From Alistipes sp. (GTDB lineage Bacteria > Bacteroidota > Bacteroidia > Bacteroidales > Rikenellaceae), in assembly GCA_017391435.1 (NCBI GenBank), contig JAFOYS010000246.1, positions 1 to 7,457 on the forward strand: a stretch of 7,457 bases of DNA, read 5' to 3'. The notes beneath the pieces are model-generated. The model worked only from the letters and a program-made list of their open reading frames with translations. It was not told the DNA's origin and made no database searches. Positions 1 to 7,286 of the stretch are shown here, one piece after another (position 1 is the first letter of the stretch; the number at the start of each line of letters is the position of its first letter). The position numbers and the translations under genes were made by a program.

Positions 1-1
1 A

Positions 2-1738
2 TACTCTGCGTGGGATCCCACTTCGCCAGCATTTATTGTAGATACAACGCTCTGTATACCAACGCTATTTATAGCCTATAATGGAGAGGCTCTGGACTAT
101 AAGACTCCGCTGCTACGCTCTATTCAGGCTGTAAATAAGGCGGCTACAGATGTGTGCCGATATTTTGACAAGAGCGTGGAGCGTGTCTATTCATATCTTG
201 GTTGGGAGCAGGAGTATTTTCTTATTGATGACGCACTGTGGTCGGCTCGCCCTGACCTTGTGCAGACAGGTCGCACGCTGATGGGTCACGAGGCGGCAAA
301 GAATCAGCAGCTCGATGACCACTACTTTGGTGCTATCCCTTCGCGCGTGATTGCCTTTATGAAGGATCTTGAGTATGAGTCACTCAAGCTCGGTATCCCG
401 CTCAAGACGCGCCATAATGAGGTTGCTCCAAATCAGTTTGAGCTTGCGCCGGTATATGAGGAGGCAAACCTCGCTAACGACCACAACCAGCTGCTGATGA
501 CCATTATGAATCAGGTGGCCAAGCGACACCACTTCCGTGTGCTTCTGCACGAGAAGCCATTTAAGGGTATCAACGGCTCGGGTAAGCACAATAACTGGTC
601 GTTAGGTACAGATGCGGGCGTAAATCTGCTTCGTCCAGGCAAGACAGCCTTTGAGAATCTGCAGTTTATTACATTCCTTGTAAATGTTATTGCAGCGGTA
701 TATAAGCACAATGGACTACTTAAGGCATCTGTTATGTCGGCAACAAACGAGCATCGTCTGGGTGCAGGTGAGGCGCCACCGGCAATTATCTCAACCTTCC
801 TCGGCTCGCAGATCTCTTCAGTGCTTGATCGTATTGAGAGTTCAAAGAGCGATGAGGATATCCGATTTGACTCAAAGAATCTCTTCCGTATGAGTGGTCT
901 TACGCAGATTCCAACACTTCTGCGTGACAATACAGATAGAAACCGCACCTCGCCGTTTGCATTTACTGGTAACCGCTTTGAGTTCCGCGCTGTTGGTGCT
1001 TCGGATAACTGCGCTGAGGCTATTATTGTTATCAATACCGCCGTTGCAGAGCAACTTACAGAGTTTAAGCGCATTATAGACCGTAAACTTGAGCGTGGCG
1101 AGAAGAGGGAGAGGGCTATCTACGAGACTATTCGCGAGATTATCAAGCAGTGCAAGCCAATACGCTTTGATGGTAATGGATACTCTGACGAGTGGAAGGC
1201 TGAGGCTGCCCGCCGTGCTCTTGACTGCGAGGTCTCTGCGCCGCTCAACTTTGACAGATTCCTTGACCCTCAGACAGTTGCAATGTTTAGCAATATGGGT
1301 GTATATAACGAGGTGGAACTTGAGGCTCGTGCGGAGATTAAGCGCGAGATGTATGTCAAGAAGATTCAGATTGAGGCTCGCGTGCTTGGAGATATTGCTA
1401 TGAACCACATTGTGCCTATAGCATCTAAATATGAGGGCGTACTGCTTGAGAAGGCGTGGAAACTTCAGCAGCTGGGTATGAACTGGGCGACGGATAAGAG
1501 CCTGATTGAGAATATTCAAACCCGCATATCAAAGATTCAAACACTTGTCTCTGAGATGATTGAGTGCCGCAAGAGGGCAAACCGCATTGAGGATATGCGC
1601 CAGAAGGCTATCGCATATCACGACACTGTAGCCGTATTCTTTGATACTATCCGCGAGGAGATTGACTGCCTTGAGGAGGTTGTTGACGATCAAATCTGGA
1701 CCCTGCCAAAGTACCGAGAGATACTCTTTATTAAGTAA
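2..1738 (+). CDS. glnN: Type III glutamine synthetase, 5' end missing
   Basis: ATP-dependent ligation of ammonia to glutamate to give glutamine; cytoplasmic, central to nitrogen assimilation. The frame is open from base 2, so the gene starts before the window. About 578 codons are present; family members are about 725-730 residues, so roughly 150 N-terminal residues are missing. Type III hallmarks are visible in order: YSAWDPTSPAFI at the left edge, GWEQEYFLID (200-229, acidic metal-ligand region), RHNEVAPNQFELAP (413-454), HEKPFKGINGSGKHNNWSL (from about 548, substrate/nucleotide loop), NEHRLGAGEAPPAI (about 746-787) and NRTSPFAFTGNRFEFR (941-988), then the long helical C-terminal region typical of this class. 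The GTG at 152 is internal, because conserved sequence continues upstream of it. No frameshift or lost motif is seen. It ends in TAA and converges on the methyltransferase gene. Type III enzymes are usually dodecamers; that and nitrogen control are family knowledge, and the promoter lies outside. Confidence 0.97.
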   Translation, partial: YSAWDPTSPAFIVDTTLCIPTLFIAYNGEALDYKTPLLRSIQAVNKAATDVCRYFDKSVERVYSYLGWEQEYFLIDDALWSARPDLVQTGRTLMGHEAAKNQQLDDHYFGAIPSRVIAFMKDLEYESLKLGIPLKTRHNEVAPNQFELAPVYEEANLANDHNQLLMTIMNQVAKRHHFRVLLHEKPFKGINGSGKHNNWSLGTDAGVNLLRPGKTAFENLQFITFLVNVIAAVYKHNGLLKASVMSATNEHRLGAGEAPPAIISTFLGSQISSVLDRIESSKSDEDIRFDSKNLFRMSGLTQIPTLLRDNTDRNRTSPFAFTGNRFEFRAVGASDNCAEAIIVINTAVAEQLTEFKRIIDRKLERGEKRERAIYETIREIIKQCKPIRFDGNGYSDEWKAEAARRALDCEVSAPLNFDRFLDPQTVAMFSNMGVYNEVELEARAEIKREMYVKKIQIEARVLGDIAMNHIVPIASKYEGVLLEKAWKLQQLGMNWATDKSLIENIQTRISKIQTLVSEMIECRKRANRIEDMRQKAIAYHDTVAVFFDTIREEIDCLEEVVDDQIWTLPKYREILFIK

Positions 1739-1739
1739 A

Positions 1740-1769
1740 CCATTGGCTATTAGCCATTGGCCATTGGCC
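1740..1769. repeat. Three copies of CCATTGGC just after glnN
   Basis: The octamer CCATTGGC occurs at 1740-1747, 1754-1761 and 1761-1768. The spacers create overlapping small palindromes: TGGCTA/TAGCCA (1744-1749 with 1751-1756) and GGCC-ATT-GGCC (1759-1769), the latter followed by TTTT at 1770-1773. It starts two bases after the glnN stop. It may be a weak intrinsic terminator for glnN or part of a dispersed intergenic repeat; the sequence alone does not decide. Confidence 0.6.
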
Positions 1770-1778
1770 TTTTAGCGG

Positions 1779-1795
1779 TGTCGGCTTTGCCGACA
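1779..1795. repeat. Perfect short hairpin TGTCGGC-TTT-GCCGACA
   Basis: Seven perfectly paired bases (1779-1785 with 1789-1795) close on a three-base TTT loop. No T-run follows on the plus strand. Read on the minus strand, the stem is followed by mixed sequence and then the AAAA complement of 1770-1773, so it is not a classical rho-independent terminator in either direction. It forms part of the palindrome cluster between the convergent genes. Confidence 0.6.
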
Positions 1796-1809
1796 AGTAG
1801 TGAAATTAA

Positions 1810-1880
1810 AGAGTTTAACGAGATTAGGGAATTTAGTGAGGTTAGTGATTTCGCTATATTCCCTAATCTCCTTAAATTCT
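1810..1880. terminator. Long near-perfect hairpin, likely bidirectional terminator
   Basis: Bases 1820-1832 (GAGATTAGGGAAT) are the exact reverse complement of 1858-1870. Pairing continues outward through 1810-1818 with 1872-1880, after one C:C mismatch and with one G:T wobble. It continues inward through 1834-1839 with 1851-1856, again with one wobble. The result is roughly 30 paired positions capped by a small loop near 1842-1848. Six further bases, AAGTAG (1795-1800), match CTACTT (1898-1903), so the whole dyad may reach from 1795 to 1903. It lies between the convergent 3' ends of glnN and the methyltransferase gene, the expected place for a shared terminator. No clean T-tract follows on either strand, so termination, RNA 3'-end protection or repeat-element origin are all possible. 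Confidence 0.5.
1813..1848. repeat. Imperfect 18-base tandem repeat, two units
   Basis: 1813-1830 and 1831-1848 align without gaps at 13 of 18 positions; the shared pattern is TTTARYGAGRTTAGKGA. The second unit forms the inner part of the long hairpin and the first unit most of its left arm, so repeat and palindrome are nested. Confidence 0.45.
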
Positions 1881-1889
1881 CTATACTGC

Positions 1890-1901
1890 GTAGCTTGCTA
1901 C
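1890..1901. repeat. Small inverted repeat over the methyltransferase stop codon
   Basis: GTAGC-TT-GCTAC is perfectly self-complementary and includes the TAG stop of the minus-strand gene. It would compete with the outer pairing of 1795-1800 with 1898-1903, giving two mutually exclusive folds at the 3' end of that gene. Confidence 0.4.
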
Positions 1902-2659
1902 TTCTCTGCGATAAAGAGCAAATCAAAGCTCTGGTCTGTCTGAGGGACAACGCTGTAGTCCGCCATTGTGATAGACAGCGTAAGGTCGTTGTTCTGACTA
2001 AGCAGTCGGCGGCGGTTGATGCGGTTGAGGATGTCGTAAGGGATTTGGAGCATCCAGCGGGGCAGACGGTGTTGCAGGTCAAGTATGTCAAAGCGGGTTA
2101 TACGACGAACACCCTCGCGATTCTTCTGGTAGTACTCCATAATCTTACTATTTCCCACTACGCCATTGCGCTCAATAGTACTGAAGGCTATGCTTAGCAG
2201 GTTCTGCAGCTCATCGGCAGAGTACTCGCGGATATGCCACGGGTTGCGAGTGAGCGACATTGGTGCATTAGGTGTGCTGACGATAAACTTACCACCTGGA
2301 CGAAGCACGCGGGCAACCTCACGGACAAACTCCGTATCATTCTTAATATGCTCAATGACCTGAAAGCAGACAACATAGTCAAAACTGCCACTTGCAAAGC
2401 CAATAGGTGGCACGCTCATCTGTAGTCGCTCGCAATTTGCGACACTTGGCACAGTAGGGTCAAGGAACTTATCTACTGTAGTAAATCGGTCACAGCGTGG
2501 CGCAAGAATCTCTACTCCATAGCCCGTACCTGTGCCAATCTCCAGTACATTGCCACTGATAATCTCTGCGGCGTAGTGGTAGGCCAGTAGTGAGCGTTGG
2601 AAGACATAGTTGTCCGATGCTTCACGAGATACGCGCTCGGCAGTTGTTACCTTTGCCAT
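1898..2659 (-). CDS. Class I SAM-dependent methyltransferase
   Basis: A 253-residue cytoplasmic protein with a Rossmann-type methyltransferase core of the Methyltransf_11 kind. Motif I, which binds S-adenosylmethionine, is VLEIGTGTGYG at residues 38-48. The acidic residue ending strand 2, which usually contacts the ribose, is D63 in TTVDK. Strand 4 is FDYVVCFQVIEHI at 93-105, and VLRPGGKFIVSTPN at 118-131 is the turn and strand after it. HIREYSADEL (142-151) is often seen in small-molecule and sugar-linked members. The basic C-terminal region (about 180-220) may help define the substrate, which cannot be read from the sequence. The ATG at 2659 sits 19 residues before the conserved region and has no strong Shine-Dalgarno, as is normal in this phylum. 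The gene begins 36 bases after the S1-protein gene with no promoter-like box between them, so cotranscription is likely. The TAG stop (1900-1898) lies inside a small inverted repeat. Confidence 0.88.
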   Translation of the reverse strand: MAKVTTAERVSREASDNYVFQRSLLAYHYAAEIISGNVLEIGTGTGYGVEILAPRCDRFTTVDKFLDPTVPSVANCERLQMSVPPIGFASGSFDYVVCFQVIEHIKNDTEFVREVARVLRPGGKFIVSTPNAPMSLTRNPWHIREYSADELQNLLSIAFSTIERNGVVGNSKIMEYYQKNREGVRRITRFDILDLQHRLPRWMLQIPYDILNRINRRRLLSQNNDLTLSITMADYSVVPQTDQSFDLLFIAEK

Positions 2660-2695
2660 TATTCTTAAGGTGTGTTCTGTGGTTTAGGGTAAAAG

Positions 2696-3535
2696 TTATT
2701 TCTTAACTATTTTAATGCCGTTCTCAAGAACTACTACGCGGTTGTGGCTCATAAGTACGCCAACAGAGCGCTTGAAGAGTTTCTTGCTCATATGCAATCG
2801 CTGCTGAATATCCTCTGGGGAGCTATTGTCTGTAAGCTCAAGGAAGCCTCCTGCTGTGGCAATAGCCTCGTAGAGCTGCTCGGCGCTATCCTTAACCTGA
2901 GAGTAACCACGCTGCTGGAGCGAAAGGTCTATACGGCGCTCCTCGGTAACCTTTACTACATAGGCTGTAGTGCGCTCACCAAGAGATATTGGTCGGAAAA
3001 TCTGGTTGTTGTAAATCATTCCCCAGTGGCGATTCTCAACAATTACGCGGTAGCCTATATCGCTCTTTGAGACAACAAGAATCTCTACCTGTTGACCCTT
3101 TGCAACGGTTACAATATCGTCGTTATTGACATATGTACGCAACTTGTTTGTAGCTACGCAGCGGCCTGTAACATCATCTACATACATATAGACAGGGTAG
3201 TGGTTACCAATAACTATGCCGCCCTGCTGATTTCTATTTGGTAGAAAGAGGTCCTTGCCGGCAATGCCCCAATCAAGAAAAGCACCGTGGATATTCTTGT
3301 CTACAACCTTTAGCCAGGCAACCTTACCTGCGGTGATTGTGGGAGTGTCTGTGGTAGCGGTGATTCTATCCTCCGAGTCGTGGTAGATAAATACCTCAAT
3401 GCTGTCGCCAACCTTTTGGCTCAGAGAGACATATCGGTTTGGAAGTAGAGCCTCGTTACCCTCATCATCCTTTAGATATAGGCCGTAGTCCGATAGTCGG
3501 CTTACGGTCAGCGTTTGTATTTGACCAACTTTCAT
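2696..3535 (-). CDS. CvfB/YitL-like S1-domain RNA-binding protein
   Basis: A 279-residue cytoplasmic protein, matching the usual length and layout of the CvfB/YitL family. Three S1-like OB folds precede a small winged helix. The first spans about residues 1-62 (SDYGLYL, ALLPNRYV, DSEDRITATT). The second spans about 68-131 (HGAFLDWG, KDLFLPN, then VDDVTGRCVATNK). The third spans about 146-207 (SDIGYRVIVENRHWGMIYNNQIF, split here at GYRV and WGMI, ending RIDLSLQ). The winged helix is about 216-279, with LHMSKKLFKRSVGVLM as a helix-turn-helix-like stretch. Family knowledge: CvfB binds RNA and affects virulence gene expression in Staphylococcus; the role in Bacteroidales is not established. The ATG at 3535 begins the first S1 fold directly. 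The gene leads a probable two-gene transcript with the methyltransferase and is divergent from the permease gene. Confidence 0.88.
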   Translation of the reverse strand: MKVGQIQTLTVSRLSDYGLYLKDDEGNEALLPNRYVSLSQKVGDSIEVFIYHDSEDRITATTDTPTITAGKVAWLKVVDKNIHGAFLDWGIAGKDLFLPNRNQQGGIVIGNHYPVYMYVDDVTGRCVATNKLRTYVNNDDIVTVAKGQQVEILVVSKSDIGYRVIVENRHWGMIYNNQIFRPISLGERTTAYVVKVTEERRIDLSLQQRGYSQVKDSAEQLYEAIATAGGFLELTDNSSPEDIQQRLHMSKKLFKRSVGVLMSHNRVVVLENGIKIVKK

Positions 3536-3561
3536 TTTGTTATATTGTCGTTAATTTGGTG

Positions 3562-3594
3562 CAAAAATAGGTAAAACATTGCAATTTTACGAAA
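3562..3594 (-). promoter_or_regulatory. Probable promoter of the S1-protein gene
   Basis: On the minus strand, 3569-3562 reads TATTTTTG, an exact match to the Bacteroidota -7 consensus TAnnTTTG. The -33 region is weaker: TTTC at 3594-3591, with a 21-base spacer. Transcription would start near 3555, giving a leader of about 20 bases before the ATG at 3535. Confidence 0.5.
3571..3590. promoter_or_regulatory. Short dyad between divergent promoters, possible operator
   Basis: GTAAAA (3571-3576) is the reverse complement of TTTTAC (3585-3590), separated by eight bases that include part of the palindrome ATTGCAAT (3578-3585). It lies between the -33 and -7 parts of both divergent promoters, so a bound protein could affect both. 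In A+T-rich DNA such a dyad can arise by chance. Confidence 0.2.
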
Positions 3595-3609
3595 TATTTC
3601 TTATTTTTG
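3578..3609 (+). promoter_or_regulatory. Probable promoter of the TauE-family permease gene
   Basis: ATTG at 3578-3581, a 20-base spacer, then TATTTTTG at 3602-3609, an exact TAnnTTTG match. Spacing fits the Bacteroidota primary sigma factor pattern. Predicted transcription start is near 3615, leaving about 16 bases before the ATG at 3631. This argues against the TTG at 3607 as a translation start. Confidence 0.55.
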
Positions 3610-3630
3610 AGTTGCGAAAAAGGGAAAGTT

Positions 3631-4425
3631 ATGGAGTTGGATTTGAGTATAATGGTGATTTTGATAGTCTCGGGAGTTATTGTCGGGGCTATAAATACAC
3701 TTGCTGGAGGTGGTTCGGTTGTGACGGTGACAATGTTTACCGCACTTGGACTGCCTATAACTATTGCAAATGGAACAAATCGTATTGCTGTATTTTTGCA
3801 GAACTTTACTGCCACAATATCTTTCCTTCGTCAGGGCGCGTTTAACATAAGGCACGGACTACTGCTTTCGGTGCCGGTGATTATAGGAAATATTGCTGGC
3901 TCACTTGTTGCTACGCAGATAAATGATAGTATCTTTAAGATTTGCTTTGGTGTTATACTTGTCATAATTCTCTTTTATCTTATTTTTGACAGTCGGATAA
4001 AGATTAAGGAGGGTCATAATCTTGATATTAAGCCGTGGCACTACATACTATTTCTTGGTATTGGTTTCTATGGCGGATATATCTATATCGGCATTGGTTA
4101 TCTGATACTTGCCATAACACTCTGGGCAATGCGTATGGATATTATGACGGCAAACGCTATTAAAAACTTTGTGATTTTTGTGGCAACACCCTTCTCGCTT
4201 GCTGTCTTTATCATAAACGGACAGATTGACTATCTGTTTGGTATTCCGCACGGTGTGGGAAATATTATAGGCTCGTTCCTTGCTTCTCACTATGCGGCGC
4301 ATATGGGTAAGGGCTTTATAAAGTTCTTTACGCTGATTATAGTTCTAATATGTTTTGCAGATTTGGTTGGACTGCTCTCTTTGCACGATATCTTTGCAGA
4401 TATGATGACAAGAGTTTGTGAATAG
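3631..4425 (+). CDS. TauE/SafE (DUF81) family membrane permease
   Basis: A 264-residue inner-membrane protein of the sulfite/sulfonate exporter family (YfcA-like). It shows the internal duplication typical of the family, with about eight hydrophobic segments (near residues 6-26, 28-42, 79-96, 102-119, 137-163, 181-197, 205-220 and 229-250). First-half signature: [15 protein letters not shown] at 19-33 and [18 protein letters not shown] at 41-58, then FLRQGAFN. Second-half counterpart: [16 protein letters not shown] at 145-160 and NAIKNFVIF at 175-183. Members move sulfite, sulfoacetate or other small organosulfur or carboxylate anions; the substrate cannot be told here, and no sulfur-metabolism gene is adjacent. 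The ATG at 3631 is chosen over the in-frame TTG at 3607 because that codon overlaps the -7 box, and AGGGAAAG at 3621-3628 lies just upstream of the ATG. Six bases separate its stop from uvrA. Confidence 0.88.
   Translation: MELDLSIMVILIVSGVIVGAINTLAGGGSVVTVTMFTALGLPITIANGTNRIAVFLQNFTATISFLRQGAFNIRHGLLLSVPVIIGNIAGSLVATQINDSIFKICFGVILVIILFYLIFDSRIKIKEGHNLDIKPWHYILFLGIGFYGGYIYIGIGYLILAITLWAMRMDIMTANAIKNFVIFVATPFSLAVFIINGQIDYLFGIPHGVGNIIGSFLASHYAAHMGKGFIKFFTLIIVLICFADLVGLLSLHDIFADMMTRVCE
4367..4396 (+). promoter_or_regulatory. Candidate internal promoter for uvrA
   Basis: TTG at 4367-4369, a 19-base spacer, and TATCTTTG at 4389-4396, an exact TAnnTTTG match, inside the last codons of the permease gene. 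Start would be near 4402, about 30 bases before the uvrA ATG. Because these bases also encode protein (LHDIFADM region), a chance match cannot be excluded. Confidence 0.35.
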
Positions 4426-4431
4426 TGGACA

Positions 4432-7254
4432 ATGGGTAGAGATATAATTAAGATTGAGGGCGCAAGGGTGCATAACCTCAAAAATATTGACCTTGAGATA
4501 CCTCGTAATGCGCTTGTTGTCATAACCGGACTTAGTGGTAGTGGAAAGAGCTCGCTCGCCTTTGATACTATCTATGCCGAGGGTCAGCGCAGATATATGG
4601 AGACCTTCTCGACATACGCTCGTCAGTTTATCGGCTCAATGGAGCGACCTGATGTAGATAAGATTACGGGACTAAGCCCTGTGGTAGCTATTGAGCAGAA
4701 GACCACTAACAAGAATCCCCGCTCTACTGTTGGTACTGTGACGGAGATTGGTGACTTTTTGCGTCTACTCTTTGCTCGCGCCTCTACAGCCTACTCTCCT
4801 ACTACTGGGGAGAAGATGATTCACTTTACAGATGAACAGATTTGTGACCTTATTATTGAGCAGTATGCCGGCAAGAAGGTTGCTCTGCTCTCGCCCGTTG
4901 TCAAGGAGCGTAGAGGACACTATCGCGAGCTTTTTGACTCTCTGTCAAAGCGTGGTTATATCTATGCAAGAATTGATGGCGTTGTGCGTGAGTTCTCGGC
5001 TGGTGAGAGGTTAGACAGATACAAGACGCACTCTATAGAGCTTGTTATAGACCGCATTGTTGTAAGCGAGGATATGCGAGAGAGGTTGATGCGCTCAATT
5101 GGAGATGCGATGAATCAGGGCAAGGGTACAATGGCGCTGCACGACTATACGGACGAGAGTATGCGCTACTACTCACGCCACCTGATGTGTCCGACTACGG
5201 GTGTGGCTTTTGAGGATCCAGAGCCTTATACATTCTCTTTTAACTCGCCAAAGGGTGCCTGTCAGCACTGTAATGGATTGGGCGAGGAGGCTGTCTTTGA
5301 TATGGCGCGTGTTGTGCCAGACGACCGTCTGACGATTCGTGAGGGCGGTATAGCCCCTCTTGGCAAGCAGAGAGATAATATCTTCTTTGCAACTATCATA
5401 GCCCTTGGTAAGCGTTATGGTTTTAACTCTGATACCCCTATCAGCGAGATATCAAGTGAGGGTATGCACGCAATTCTCTATGGAGATGTTGAGCCGGTGA
5501 TGGTAGATCTTGCAGACTTTACCTACCAGCGAGGCGCGCAGATGCGTACCTGGGAGGGTATTGCCGAGTATATCAACACAGTCTACTCTGAGGATGAAGA
5601 TTCGCGCCACGGAGAGAAGTGGCGTCAGCAGTTTGTTATCTATCGCAAGTGCTCGGTTTGTGGCGGTAGTAGGCTAAAGAGCGAGGCGCTGCAGTTTAGA
5701 ATTGGCGATAAGAATATAGCGCAGCTCTCTGATATGTCTGTTGTAGAGCTGTCAGAGTGGATGCAGAGTGTTGAGAGTTTTTTGGATGCTAAGCAGCAAA
5801 AGATTGCTTCGGAAATTGTCAAAGAGATTCGTGAGCGACTCCGATTTCTTGTAGATGTTGGCCTTGGTTATCTGTCACTCTCTCGTGCATCAAGGAGCCT
5901 TTCGGGTGGAGAGAGTCAGCGCATCCGCTTGGCTACGCAGATAGGTTCAAAACTTGTCAATGTGCTCTATATCCTTGATGAGCCGAGCATTGGACTGCAC
6001 CAGAGGGATAACGAACGCCTTATTGCAACACTCAAGGAGCTACGCGATGCAGGTAACTCGGTTATTGTCGTAGAGCACGATGAGGATATGATGCGTGCAG
6101 CGGACTTTATTGTCGATGTGGGCCCAAAGGCAGGTCGTCGTGGTGGACATATTGTGGCTGCAGGAACTTTTGACGATATTATCAACTCTGATAGTATTAC
6201 GGCTCAGTATCTTACGGGGCGTAAGGTTATAGAGATTCCCCAGAGTGTTAGAGAGGGTAATGGCGAGTTGCTCACTATCCGTGGAGCGCGAGGAAATAAC
6301 CTTAAGGGTGTAGATGTTAGCTTTCCACTCGGAAAGTTTATATGCGTTACGGGAGTTAGTGGCTCGGGTAAGAGTACTCTTGTAAACCAGACCCTTGTGC
6401 CGATACTCTCGCAGCACCTCTATCGCTCTATGACTCGACCATTAGAGTACGAGGCAATAGAGGGTCTGGAGCATATAGATAAGCTTGTGGTTGTAGACCA
6501 GTCGCCTATAGGTCGCTCGCCGAGGAGTAACCCTGCGACATACTCGAATGTCTTTAGTGATATCCGTCGCCTCTTTGAGCTTACGCCAGACGCTCAAGCT
6601 CGCGGATTTAAGGCCGGTCGCTTCTCGTTTAATGTTCGTGGCGGTCGCTGCGAGGAGTGTAAGGGTGCCGGTGTACAGACAATAGAGATGAACTTTCTGC
6701 CAGATGTCTATGTCAAGTGCAAGGCGTGTGGCGGAAATAGATACAATCAGCAGACCCTTGAGGTGAGATATAAGGGTAAGAGCATTAACGATGTGCTCAA
6801 TATGACGGTCAATGTGGCAGTAGAGTTCTTTGCCGCCATACCGAATATATACACCAAACTCAAGGCTATTCAGGATGTGGGTCTTGGCTATCTTACTCTT
6901 GGTCAGCCTTGTACAACTCTGTCTGGTGGTGAGAGTCAGCGCATAAAGCTCTCGTCAGAGCTATCAAAGAGGGATACTGGTCGTACGCTCTATGTTCTTG
7001 ATGAGCCTACTACGGGTCTACATTTTGAGGATATTAGACAGCTTCTGTCGGTGCTTAGTAAACTCGCCGATAGGGGTAATACGGTTATTGTTATTGAACA
7101 TAATCTTGATGTAATCAAGGTTGCGGACCATATTATTGACATTGGCCCTGATGGTGGCCAGGCGGGTGGATGTGTTGTTGCCCAGGGCACAGTGCAGCAG
7201 ATAGCCGCTAATAGTGAGAGTATAACTGGAAAGTTTTTGAGAGAAAAGTTGTAA
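4432..7254 (+). CDS. uvrA: UvrA, excinuclease ABC subunit A
   Basis: Damage-recognition ATPase of nucleotide excision repair; a UvrA dimer scans DNA, loads UvrB and departs. Complete at 940 residues, the usual length of class I UvrA. First ATPase: Walker A GLSGSGKS at 33-40, the [15 protein letters not shown] loop at 88-102, a UvrB-binding insertion at about 120-250, CSVCGG at 407-412, signature [12 protein letters not shown] at 490-501 and Walker [13 protein letters not shown] at 512-523. Second ATPase: Walker [10 protein letters not shown] at 641-649, [16 protein letters not shown] at 693-708, signature [12 protein letters not shown] at 830-841 and Walker [13 protein letters not shown] at 853-864. 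The DNA-contacting zinc finger is intact: C740, C743, C763, C766. The first zinc site is not: C253, C277 and C280 are present, but residue 256, normally Cys in CPxC, is Thr (CPTTG). Presence of the UvrB-binding insertion favours a repair UvrA over a drug-resistance paralogue. The start lies six bases after the permease stop, allowing translational coupling. Confidence 0.98.
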   Translation: MGRDIIKIEGARVHNLKNIDLEIPRNALVVITGLSGSGKSSLAFDTIYAEGQRRYMETFSTYARQFIGSMERPDVDKITGLSPVVAIEQKTTNKNPRSTVGTVTEIGDFLRLLFARASTAYSPTTGEKMIHFTDEQICDLIIEQYAGKKVALLSPVVKERRGHYRELFDSLSKRGYIYARIDGVVREFSAGERLDRYKTHSIELVIDRIVVSEDMRERLMRSIGDAMNQGKGTMALHDYTDESMRYYSRHLMCPTTGVAFEDPEPYTFSFNSPKGACQHCNGLGEEAVFDMARVVPDDRLTIREGGIAPLGKQRDNIFFATIIALGKRYGFNSDTPISEISSEGMHAILYGDVEPVMVDLADFTYQRGAQMRTWEGIAEYINTVYSEDEDSRHGEKWRQQFVIYRKCSVCGGSRLKSEALQFRIGDKNIAQLSDMSVVELSEWMQSVESFLDAKQQKIASEIVKEIRERLRFLVDVGLGYLSLSRASRSLSGGESQRIRLATQIGSKLVNVLYILDEPSIGLHQRDNERLIATLKELRDAGNSVIVVEHDEDMMRAADFIVDVGPKAGRRGGHIVAAGTFDDIINSDSITAQYLTGRKVIEIPQSVREGNGELLTIRGARGNNLKGVDVSFPLGKFICVTGVSGSGKSTLVNQTLVPILSQHLYRSMTRPLEYEAIEGLEHIDKLVVVDQSPIGRSPRSNPATYSNVFSDIRRLFELTPDAQARGFKAGRFSFNVRGGRCEECKGAGVQTIEMNFLPDVYVKCKACGGNRYNQQTLEVRYKGKSINDVLNMTVNVAVEFFAAIPNIYTKLKAIQDVGLGYLTLGQPCTTLSGGESQRIKLSSELSKRDTGRTLYVLDEPTTGLHFEDIRQLLSVLSKLADRGNTVIVIEHNLDVIKVADHIIDIGPDGGQAGGCVVAQGTVQQIAANSESITGKFLREKL

Positions 7255-7279
7255 ATTGAGAGAATAAGGAGTATATTTG
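7249..7279 (+). promoter_or_regulatory. Upstream candidate promoter for the exported-protein gene
   Basis: TTG at 7249-7251, a 20-base spacer, and TATATTTG at 7272-7279, an exact TAnnTTTG match with the same spacing as the permease promoter. The -33 element overlaps the uvrA stop codon. Start near 7285 would give a leader of about 60 bases. Confidence 0.5.
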
Positions 7280-7286
7280 TCAGAAG

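Noticed and set aside
511..1519. Long minus-strand open frames (187 and 215 codons) inside glnN
   Set aside because: They are antisense to highly conserved glutamine synthetase motifs, resemble no family and have low-complexity composition, as expected of shadow frames.
1740..1769. CCATTGGC copies as a possible CRISPR or iteron array
   Set aside because: Units are only eight bases, spacing is 14 and 7 bases, there are three copies, and no cas or replication gene is nearby.
1757..2197. Plus-strand open frame of 146 codons after glnN
   Set aside because: It runs through the repeat cluster and then antisense to the methyltransferase; its apparent repeats (NEIREF, SEVSDF) are just the 18-base tandem repeat translated.
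3607..3630. Upstream TTG start that would lengthen the permease by eight residues
   Set aside because: It overlaps the predicted -7 box and lies before the predicted transcription start; the added residues are polar and not family-like.
3579..3855. Overlapping plus- and minus-strand frames at the start of the permease gene
   Set aside because: They are cysteine- and tyrosine-rich shadow translations of a gene that clearly encodes TauE-family motifs in the chosen frame.
4510..7020. Paired copies of ATP-binding, signature and DEP motifs, at first sight a gene duplication or repeat
   Set aside because: They are the two ABC ATPase halves normal in every UvrA.
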